A DNA stretch of 64,000 bases from Rotaria macrura (lineage: Eukaryota; Rotifera; Eurotatoria; Philodinida; Philodinidae): contig OENT01000343.1 in assembly GCA_900239685.1 (NCBI GenBank), forward strand, positions 1-64,000, written 5' to 3'. Position 1 is the stretch's first letter, and every line of letters begins with the position of its first letter. A program made the translations under genes and the position numbers. Of this stretch, positions 51,151 through 62,300 are shown piece by piece. The notes below the pieces were generated by a model. It searched no databases. It was given only the letters and a program-made list of their open reading frames with translations, and had not been told where the DNA came from.

Positions 51151-53518
51151 AAAAAAGAAACATTTTTCTAGTTAACACTCAGCTCGATATCTATTTGGAT
51201 TTAGTGTGTAATACTTCTATGATGAATACACTATTTCACATCGTATACTAGCTATTTGGAATAATTTTACAACAATATTTATAATGATCGATATTTAATG
51301 TTTAGTTTTTTGTTCGAATTCAACTAACAGAAATTGTTCTGTTTCTCGTTTCTTCTCACATGCACGATCAGTGCAGAATTTGCGACGATGGTCAAACTTT
51401 TCGTTCTGTCAGCTAATCATTATAGCTACCATTTCTTAATAAATAACAGTTACATGTTATTTGTTTCATCTAAAACATACATGTGAAGTTATAATCACGA
51501 TATGAAATCGTTTGTTTATTCTTTGATACAAACATCGATTATTGAATATGGCTATTTCAGAACTGTATTCTAAACATATGTATATTCAGAAGGAATTCAA
51601 ATTTGTAACTCTGAAACTGATGACAGCTCGTTCTTAATTATGAGTGGGAAGTGATCGAAAGTTGAACTAGGTTTTTGTTATCAAGACTTGTTCATCACGA
51701 ATAAAATTAGATAAATCAGTTTAGTACGAATATATCTATGTAGCTTCGGTGTTTATAAAGAAACGTTTTTTAAATATCAGTAACTACAATACTTGTTAGA
51801 GTTTTAAAAAATCGCTATTTTCAGTCAAAACGTGTATGATGGGAATGACAAGATTCAATTAGGCTATCAATAGACTGCATGTAGTTGAATGTTTGTTCAT
51901 CGACTAATGTATCATTGTCAAAGGCAGGCTATTAAGAAAAAAACAGTATGATATATATATATATATATCGAGAAAATGAACAACGTTTGCCATGGTTTAA
52001 AATTTCACCACTAAATATAAATCCATATGAAAGGAAAAAAGATACAGTGCATTCAATATGGATATGATTTTTCATATCCTTCATTTTCTAGCATCTGCTT
52101 TATCAGAAGTAACTGTCGATCAAACAAAGATGGCAAGCCACATAAAAGTTAAAATGCCGATGTAATACAAAATAATGCTTCGAAGTGACAAGGGAGAAAC
52201 TATTTCAATTTTAGAAAAATGTCAAGTTGTTCAAAAATTTCTTGCAACTCAGCGACTATCACTTTTGAAAGAAGGGACGGAATTTTTTTAAAGATTTCCT
52301 TCATTCACTCGAAATCTATCACACCAACAAGCTCGATAAATTAATGCGCATAATTTGACAACCTCACGACGATTAATATTTGTGTTACTTCTTACGATTC
52401 CGTTAGACTTCATATTTGATATCGGCACGGTCAAAGACCAGTGTTCTCGTCTGTGGAAGGTTTAGAATTGGAAAGCGATAGAGACCAATCAGAAAATCGG
52501 AAGTGTACTATCAACAGATTATCGAACTTGCTGCAAACTATGAGAGGAGTCATATAAACCCGAATGTTTCTCCCCACACATGTTGAAATAAAAAGCTGCC
52601 CTCGAATTTCATCCAAAAGGTACAATTCTTTTCTTTTACGCTTTTACATTACATTTTTGTTTAAAACATAGTCAGCAGTTTCTATGAGATTTTATTGTAA
52701 GAATAAAATTAACATATTGTAAAGATAAGACAGATTTTATGGCAGTCATGGATCAATAAAAAGACAAGTTTTATCTTCTCAGCTTGAATTGGTAAATTGT
52801 GAAACTTTCCTCTGCATAAATTAAAGAAAACTTGAAATTCTGTAACAAAATGAAATTTCGTAACGAACGATATTGTTAGCTTTTCTATTTGATGGAGAAA
52901 ACATGGATCAGCAGCGACTTGATATTCTAACAGGTTGTGAACAATTCAACAACTTTTGAATGCAACATTCATTTGAATTCTTTGCTCTTTCGTATATAAA
53001 TAATTTACTCGGGGTCACTCTAAAATAGATTAAATGTTTTTGAAATTTCGTAACCGTTACTATTTTTGGAATCACTCTGTTGCATTTGAAGGGAAATAGA
53101 TGAACTATTTACTGGTGATAGACCTAAACAAACTCTATTTGTGATAACAATTTTCAAAAGTTTGCTTTTATCACAAAGAAGTCACAAAGGCTACAATCTA
53201 AAAAAATGAAATTCCCTAACACTTGGCCGTGCCGATATCATACTTGATACAAACAAAATATATTATTCCAACTTTTTATATTCTTACAAGGTGTATTTTG
53301 CATAGTATTATTTGATATGTAAACCGTTTGATCTAATAATTTTATTCTTGAATAGTATTATAGTGATGAAGGAAATAAGAATACAATGGTTGTTAGCTAA
53401 TTAGAAACAATACACCCATATTCAGACTACGATTAGATTTTCAGGAAAAACAATACAAAACTTTTCGTTGAGTCTTTCGCTCGATTAAGTGAATAGTCAA
53501 TATTGTTTATGTAAATAA
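51151..53518. other. Intergenic with AT dinucleotide run
   Basis: An (AT)n run lies near 51951-51968. No gene supported. TTTATT at 53341 is a likely polyadenylation signal for the minus-strand ADP-ribosyltransferase. Confidence 0.45.
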
Positions 53519-54400
53519 TTAACGTGAGGGGCCAGGTGGTCTTGGAGGTCCTCTGGGACCTGTAGGTATGGGTGGCGGAGGTCTAGATGGACCTGATATG
53601 ATTTTTGAATCTTCAGACTGCCGCGGTGGAAGTGGAAAACCTGACGAAGCAGAGCCATTTCGTTTTGGAGCGGATCCAAGAAGAGGTTGATCTGCATCGA
53701 TTTCTTTCAATTGAATGATAAACAGATCGTTGCCAGAGTCAAGACACGAGACCACTTGGAATTTTCGTGCACCCATTAGTAATATTTCATCTTCTGTTGG
53801 AAAGAATGAATGTTGACGAATTTCTCTTCCAGAGCCACAATCAATATTAAATAAGGTTCTAGGACCTGTCTTTCCTAGGAATTGTTCAGATTGAAGAACT
53901 TCAATTGAAGCCGTACATGATGAAAACGCCCACCATACGAATGTTTTTCCGACTGGATATTGAGCACTCAAGTTTAATTTTACTCCTCGATAAATTGTTT
54001 TCGATATTCCCGGTAATTTTTCTAGTGAACTAACAAACAATTTTAAGTAGAGATGCCATGGCTTTAATTTTTCGTCATCTTCAGTACGTAAAGTATTATT
54101 GAGAATAACATAGAATGATTTTTCTGTCGGCTCCCATTCTAGTGAATAAAGCATGATTGAGGCAGATTCATCAACTGTCAAGCCTTGTTTTGGTGTATCA
54201 CATTTCTGTTTCGCTTTCGATACCATTTGTTTAACTTCAGGAACGATTGAAACAAGTGGTTCAACAGCTTCTTCTATTGAGACACTTGCCACAGTTTCAA
54301 AGGGTAAAATTGGCTTTGACCTAATTTCGGATGGTGCAAAATTTTCAATAATCCGAAGAGCATGTTGTGGCTCGAATCTTTTCAGAAACATTTCAGCCAT
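53519..54400 (-). CDS. ADP-ribosyltransferase (ART family) with proline-rich tail
   Basis: A single exon, 293 residues from the ATG at 54400; six in-frame codons upstream lack an ATG. It has the same R-S-E layout as the copy at 26112: Arg138 in IYRGVKL, Ser in AFSS, and Glu203/Glu205 in TEDEILLMG. The shared DESASI.LYS.EW block near 77-89 marks both as one subfamily. No signal peptide or GPI-type tail, so it is probably intracellular. Unlike the other copy it ends in a 38-residue tail with RPPPPIPTGPRGPPRPPGP, a potential SH3- or WW-binding sequence that could recruit partners. Catalytic residues are intact, so activity is likely. Confidence 0.87.
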   Translation of the reverse strand: MAEMFLKRFEPQHALRIIENFAPSEIRSKPILPFETVASVSIEEAVEPLVSIVPEVKQMVSKAKQKCDTPKQGLTVDESASIMLYSLEWEPTEKSFYVILNNTLRTEDDEKLKPWHLYLKLFVSSLEKLPGISKTIYRGVKLNLSAQYPVGKTFVWWAFSSCTASIEVLQSEQFLGKTGPRTLFNIDCGSGREIRQHSFFPTEDEILLMGARKFQVVSCLDSGNDLFIIQLKEIDADQPLLGSAPKRNGSASSGFPLPPRQSEDSKIISGPSRPPPPIPTGPRGPPRPPGPSR

Positions 54401-57400
54401 TTTGTGACGAATCTTCACTTGTTATATGATTTTGAAATTCTTAAAAGAATTCAAACGACAGTAAGAAGTGAAATTTCAATTTCCTCATCCGTAACATGTG
54501 ATCATTCTTTACTCCCACTACTCAGATACTTGAAAGAAAAAATCGTTCTTTGTAACCTTGAAAATTAGGTGTTATTGTACTTGATAAAACAATTCAATAC
54601 GTCCATTGGAATGAGTGAATCAACTGTTTCAAATCATTAAAAATTATTCTATACATTATACGTTAACCAAAAATTATTATAGAAGAATTTAAGTTAAATT
54701 CGTTCGGCATGTAGAGAACGTTTATGATGAGAACTATTACTCAAGTCACTACATAGTTAAAAATCGTCAGTTGTTAGTTCAGGTGCCGAGCCCTGTGTAC
54801 GATACTTTCAACTAATTTTCTTCAAGCAATCATTCATCTGAGTTCGGCACAGTGAGCTGTATTTTGTTTTATCTCAAAAACAAACTGCTGTTGAAAAATC
54901 TATTTCGAAACTTATCAAGTCAGCGATAATCAATTAACATTGTGTTCTTCTAGTTAATATTTATATGCTCTTCTGCTAGCAATGTGAATTCGTAGAGTGA
55001 TGGGATCCTAATTTTAAAAGTAGATACACTAGCTGTTGTCAGATAATGAATAAGATTTTTGTTGAGTGATAATGCTATTTTCGACAGTTTTGTGACACAT
55101 TTTAAACTTTCATACTATACCAAATGTTAGTTGATTACCACTGCATCATACGCGAAAGAAAAGTTAGTGTTCTCTGTTTACATTACTTTTCAAACAACGT
55201 ACATACGAAGGTAATCGTCTGAGTCGTTACCAATATTATGTACTCAATCCAATACGATATTAATCAATGAAAACGAGAAGTATCACATTAATGGGTGTAT
55301 TCTTTAGAAATAGTCACTTGATCTTTCGAAATCATTACTTTTCAGTCACACGGATACTTCATAACAACGTAGTTTTCGATTCCACGTCAGCTAAGCATAT
55401 GCAGATATTAAACTATGGTATTAAGAAAAGAAAATTTGATGAAGACATTAAAAATTAACTAATTCGAAGCGAAATATCATTCAATACTAAAGTAATGAAA
55501 AACAAAATTTATGCAAACCTTTTTCGCTTATGTTACTGATGTCGAATAATGATATATGGCTATTTAGGTCAATTGATCAACATCGGTTTCATTTATACCT
55601 GTAGAAGAAGAAAACGATACGATGAAGAAAAAAAAGTAATAATAACTTGTTTTGTTTATTTCTAACGAAACGTGCCTTACGATTGCTTTCTAGTCGTGTT
55701 TTGCCTATGACATGCTCAAGGATAACAAACTTGTATTAACAAAATCATTTGTGTAATTTGAAGTAAACTATCGTCTGATGATTAAATTTTCGTTTAAAAT
55801 GACAAATGTGCTGTGATTCATAATGATTTCTACTGTGTACAAGCACGTCGATTGCCTTTCCATGCATTATATTGTGAAAAATATGCAATTCAGAGTTTTA
55901 TTATGCTATTTTTATCCTTTTAAAATAGAATGAAACAGCTATTATTTAGAAATCTACAGAACACATTAAATGAAATATAAGTATTAAGATGTCTTGATGT
56001 GTGAGAAACTATTGCATAGTTAATGACTACTGTTCATCAGTAGTTTTCTTGGGATAGTCGAAAAAAATGCAGATGTGCTTCGGTTTTTTTTTTCAAAATT
56101 CATTCTGATCAAATAACTCGACCGATTTTTACTGGATGTCCTTTTAATTGTTTGGATGAAGACAACGAATCATTCAAAATCCATACACTTTGTATTTTTT
56201 CTTAAATAAAATGGTAAAATTAATAAAAATGACCTTCAAAATTCAAGTCGATTTTCGATATTGAAAAAAAATCATCCTCACTAATCAGACAAATCTTTCA
56301 AGTACTTCAATATGAACACCGGATTATATCGCACATATCTAAACATAAAAATTAGAACTCGCTATACATCACAGAATGATTCACATCTATAAATAGTAAT
56401 CGAGCTTTTGTCAAATAGAATCACGTATTATTTAACATGGTCAATCACTGATACGTTTCGATGTCGATGTTTGTACTTTATAAATGTATGCACAATGTAG
56501 ATTATCGAATTATCGGTAGAACCTAATTCACTATATCCAATATATAACTTTTTGTGTTATATTTGTCATAACAAATAGAAATCTCCAAAGAAATACTATT
56601 CATTGGAAAATAGAAATATTTTAAAGAATGTTCTCTTCACAAGACATTGAACTTGCAAAAGGTAACCAATGTCCACGGACACTTAGCTACATGCGATTTC
56701 ATTGGAACATATAAAATCTAAAAGCAATACCATAATCTTCAGCTGAAAATTTCAGCGTATTTTTAGAAGCCATTAGGATACCATATGAATAAATTAAAAT
56801 GATGAGCATGCCAATCTAGAGAAATGCATTATCGTTTTTCCAGAGTATTAGTGTCGCTGTCTAATATGATGTATTTTCGCTCATAAGCGTATTCTTTGTA
56901 ACGGTGAAAGGCACACTCTTCTATCATGTTCGTGTCAATAGTTATTAAAAGACATTGCAGGTTATTAAAACGTTACAGGGCAGATTACAAGATATGTGAA
57001 CATCTAACTAGTATTATGTTATAGATGTTATCGACTTCTTTCAAGAATTATTATTTGATAAGAAAATGCTAAAACTGTTAGTGAATTAAAAATCAATTTA
57101 AATTGCTCGTAAGAACATTCTATACAAATAATAAAGATGTTCTCTAATACTATATTCTTTGTCTTTATAAACATGTACATCCAATTCTATTGTAGATATA
57201 TTATTTTTTTTTGATTTTGAGCTTTATAATTGATTTGTCTTGGGGAAGGATAAAAATATGCTGCACTATCGATAACATGCTCTAGCATATATTCTTAAGA
57301 AGATCTCGATGAATAATTTCATATTCGGAATTCCTGCACATTGGACTACATCAGAGCTTGTTTTTAGTTCATCAGGTTCAAAATTAGAAAAAAAAGAAGA

Positions 57401-57888
57401 TAACTTTTCAATCCGGATATTGTTGATGATATTTTAATGATAAGAAATTTTCGAAATCAATGATGTCATGTTCTTTTACTTTGTAATTTGAAACAAATTG
57501 GATAAAATTATATAGTATACTCATGTAAAAGTTTGAATTTTTCTCACTTATAAAAACTTACAGGGCAGGGTATGTTACGTGTTGCTAAAATCTTGCAACC
57601 TGCAGCTCTCTAAGTAGTAGTTGATTATTTGACAAACGGATGTGCACACAAGAATGTATAATGTACTTTGAGTTGATCTCATTGATTTTGAAGTCTTAAT
57701 GAACTCGTAGAAATGGAGAGGATGCATGTGCTGATTCTAGTTAGATCACGTGGAGTTATAGGAAAACCTTGAGAAATTTAAAAATGACGTATTTTAACTC
57801 AAAACTTTAAAAATTAAATGTGCATCTTTCACTGTCTCGTTTGCAAATCTGTCACATATCTCTAAGCTACACGATGCCATATCTATTA
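54401..57888. other. Intergenic
   Basis: About 3.5 kb with no supported gene. The frame at 55267-55458 has no domain. Confidence 0.4.
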
Positions 57889-58778
57889 GGCCCCCCCCCT
57901 CAAAAAAAGTCGATATTCGTCGAGAAAATGAAAATTAAGATAACACCATGGGGTGATAGCCCATGTTCTGCTCTTTCAGAATCACTATAGTTTTTTTTCC
58001 AAACACCATTTTTTGACCGAAATTTTTAGTGATCTTTGAGAGGTCCTCTATGTCAAAAACGGTTTTTTTTTTTAAAAATTAGGTCTTTGATTTCTAATTA
58101 CTGATTAATTAATTAATTAATTAATAATTAATTAAGCGCTCAGCGTGTGCAGAATTAAAAGTTACGCATGACGAGATTGGTCAAATCCTCAAAAACCGCG
58201 TGAAAATTGAGAAAATTTAAAAAAACAGCAAAAAATTATCGAAATAATGTTTTTATGTTTCTCTGAAAATCATGTTTTTCCATTTTCCATCCTAGTTATT
58301 TTGCCTTCAACTATGTTTTTTCGAAAAAATTNTTTTTTACCATTCGATAGAGCATGCAAAGACGCAGGGCATCTCGTGCTCCGATTTTTGAAAAAGCGTT
58401 TTTTTATGTCAAAAAAAGATCGCCTACAAAATTCACTTGCAGTTTTTTGGCCTTTTTTCACGGAGTTTGAGTTGTGGAAACGTTTTTGGGCATAAAAAAA
58501 GCTTTTTCAAGAATCGGAGCACGAGATGCCCTGTGTATTTGCATGTTCTATCGAATGGTAAAAAAATTTTTTTCAAAAAACATAGTTGAAGGCAAAATAA
58601 CTAGGATGGAAAATGGGTCATTTTTAATCAGTGTTCACCTTATAACTTCCTTAAACTTGCATATTTCGGGCTGAAATTTTTATCGTAGACTACCCGACTT
58701 AGTCCTAACAAATCCTGAAAATTTCAGCCGATTTGGACTTTCTTTGACGGAAATAGACTTTTGAGGGGGGGGGGGGCC
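57889..58778. mobile_element. C/G-tract TIR element with TTA target duplication
   Basis: An 890-bp element starting GGCCCCCCCCCTCAAAA and ending with the inverted equivalent (TTTTGAG, twelve G, CC). It is flanked on both sides by TTA (57886-57888 and 58779-58781). A 3-bp TTA duplication with GG-starting ends suits PIF/Harbinger-type elements. No transposase frame. A TTAA-rich microsatellite lies at about 58104-58134. An N occurs at 58332, within a homopolymer-rich stretch. Confidence 0.75.
58271..58616. repeat. Internal inverted repeat, arms about 130 bp
   Basis: The arm 58271-58408 returns in reverse complement at 58491-58616, for example CATCCTAGTTATTTTGCC versus GGCAAAATAACTAGGATG. The loop is about 80 bp. 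It lies wholly inside the C-tract element, so the single strand could form a large hairpin. Confidence 0.88.
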
Positions 58779-59315
58779 TTAATCTAATTTAATCATGAAT
58801 TCTCAATAAACTGTTCAATACGATTAGATAGTTTCAGTATTTCTTATCCAGATATAAGTTTCATTGAATATTAAAATTTCAAAAGAGTGTCACTATGAAT
58901 GGTGATATCATCATAATTGATGAAACAAGAGAACTGTAAAACAACGTTTTATAGAATATTAAGAAACTCATTCTAATATGAATAATTATTTATATTCTTC
59001 GTTCATAATTAGGTATTTATAAATATTATCACAATTCGAAAATGTTTCTTCATCTTAATACAAAGCTGTAAAATAGTTGTTTCATTATTTGGTGTGATAC
59101 AAAAATAGATTGTTAAAGAAGAAAACCAGCCCTTTTTGTTTTCTTATACAGTTTTAATATGCCTTGTGACGTTATATAAATTAGTTGTTGTACATAAAAA
59201 GAAAAATGATAACAAAAATAATCAAAAAAAAACAAAGATTTCATGTATTATTGACTGGATAATTTATTGTAAAAATTCTATTACATATAAAAATATTATT
59301 ATTGCATTTATTGTC

Positions 59316-62300
59316 TTAAAATCTAGTAATCATATCATTGTTGTAACTTAATTCGATAGATGGATTTTGATAGAATAACTTTGGTTTCATTTCGGATTTT
59401 GTCTGATGTAACATAGTTAAATTATTGAGTGAAATTATAATATCTTTATTTTTGTCAGTAGTATCTCGTTTTTTCAATAGAAAACAATTGATGTCTTAAG
59501 AATTAAAAATCAGTAAACAAGAAATATAAACACAGAAGATATTTTACCTGTACTAATAGATGTATGATATTCAGTTAATCGAAGAAACATGTTTTCAATG
59601 GAAGCATTAACTTGTACAGTAGTATGAGGTGGAAAAATGATAACTAAAAACAAAGAAATATATATACATATATATATATAGGAGACTGAAAAATAGAATT
59701 GAATAAGAAAACGTTACAATAAATATTAATTCGGTGTAAAGCTTCCATTATGTTCGAGTAAAGTAATGGAACAGAATTTGCATGATTTATCAACTTAGTT
59801 AATATTGTTTGGCATAGTTCAATTTGACCTATTTTTCGAACTGTTGCAGCAACACGCCAGCTAATAAAGAAAAAGAAATATACAGGTTAATTTTGATAGC
59901 TTTGTTTTTTTTTCCTATATTCATATAGAATTTTACGATATTTCTGCTTTCGATACAGTTGGATAGAGCATCGATTTTTGAGAACTGTTACTCGAACTGA
60001 ATTCTTCACACGTACCGAATTGGAGATCGAAACCAAACCGTAAAGATTACTTTTCTCCTTGATTTTGACAGTATTTTATTTGATATTTTGGGTTCGAAGG
60101 ATAGCGATGGATCTTTTTCATGTGAATTCATTTTCAGTTAAGGATACTTTTGATAGAGTATACGATCACCGTATTGTACAAATACTCTGATATGTATCAG
60201 GTTGATTTGGCAAAGTTTAGTTTTATTTTTCAGAGTATTTAATAAAAATTTATTTTCCCAGAAACTATACAGTTGCGGTATAGAAACAGAAATTTACCTA
60301 CGTCTGCCAGTCTGTTACACTTGGTACAAACGTACCACAGTGATTGCACAGAATGTTACAGATAGACAGATGCAAATGAATTGCCGTTTCTAGTACCTTA
60401 CGAGAAATATTCATGTGTAGATGTTTGTATGTTACAGGTTTTTAAATTCGAACAGTCTAAAATATAGCGAATGTATTTCGATTCATGCTACATGCCAATT
60501 AAGATCAATGACAGGATGTACTCTGAAGAGTTTGAAATATAGTTAGCTGAATACATCATCTTTGTTAAAGCACTAGTGTTTGAAGAAGATGATTGACAAG
60601 CACAGGGGACAATCAATGTTGCTGAGCTACATAGATTTTAAGCATCCTATCAAGAGAAAGCAAATGTGAAAATTTGTTTTTGTTTTGAAAGTTCGAAAAT
60701 CCTAATCGTAGTCGAACAATCAATCATTCAGTGAAACATACGATAAAGTGTATCGGCAAAAAGTAGATAATTTTTTAATGAAGCATAGTATCGAAGCTTC
60801 TGAAGTCATGATTTACCTTTAATTTCATTTTGTTGATCAGATGAGTCCTATGGTAATATGAATTTTTCTAATACTTCATTCATCCGTCATTCAGAGAGGA
60901 AGGTTTAGTCCAGTGATGTTATCATGGCGTATCTATTGTGACACTATTTCTGACAAATAGGTCATAGCAATTGAAAATTTCGGTACAAAAAAAACACATT
61001 TTCAGAACATCAACATTTCAAAGTTATAGATAGAAAAATAAGTTGACTGATGAGTTTCATCTGTCAACTTATACACGAATAACTTGATGTCTACTGAAAT
61101 ATTTTTACAGTCGAATAAATTTCATTTTAATTAATATTTGTTGTCTCGCCAAGCAGGGGGAGGCATATATGACAACTTATACAATGCGACGAAGATCTCA
61201 ATAGACCTCTTCGTTATGGCCATTATCGGTGTACTATACTATCATATATCAATAAATGAATTCTTTAAATGGTGTTACATACTCTATCAAATAGACATCA
61301 TCCGAATAGATACATTTGTAAAAACTAATATCAATCAATGGTACCCGCCGTAATATATATGATTGTAATCTATCTATGAAAAAAAAATCATTCATGATTA
61401 GTAGGAAATCGAAGAAGACGAAAAAATACCTGATTGTGAATAAAGAATCTGTAAATTGTGTAATTTCAATTTATATTTTGTATAGAATCGTAATTGTAAT
61501 GCTTCCTCCTATTGGAAAAAAAATGTTGGCCGTTCTTTACTCATTCAGTACTAATTGTATTGTCAATGATTTGAAGAATTATAAAAAATTGAAGTATCAA
61601 CGATACCTTGGACAGAGATTTAGCATCGTCCTTATCATTATCTAAACATGACTTTAAAACTAGTTTGTTCAAGTTAATATGAATCATAGAAGAACTCCTA
61701 TCAAGAAAAATAACTATTATACAACTATGGCGTATATATGAGAATTTACTCACTTGTTTAATATACCATATTCGGGTAAAATCAACGATATTCCTTCTAA
61801 TTGTATTTTCATATCAAATATTTTCTCTTGAGAAAGATCATATTCCATTTCTTCTGGTTTTCTTTGTTTTAAACTATATGATAGACAGAAAAACTATTTT
61901 TAAATCCAAAATCTAGAGGAAAAAAAGCTATGCGTTCAACAGACCGTGACGAGATTGATACGAGATTATCGTAATTTGGATCAAAACATTCAACAATTTT
62001 ATTGATTGTTGGCTATGAGGAAAATAAACAGATGAGAACGACACAGAAATAGATATTAATTATATATAGTAGAATTATTTTCTTAAGTTCTATTGCTCTA
62101 CTATCCTATACGCAGTATATAAATACATAGCTAAGTAGTAAACAACTGATTGCATGAAAATATTTAATCGAATTTCGTTCACTTAAAAAACTATCCACAG
62201 ATGTTGAGACATTATGTTATCCAGTAATTAAATATATTGAGAAGAAAAGGAGTTTTCAGAAAGGTAAACATGTATTTTCGTTTAGGAAAAAGTATTCATC

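Noticed and set aside
58247-58674. ORFs on both strands in the C-tract element
   Set aside because: They read the two arms of the internal inverted repeat and include an N; no protein-like content.
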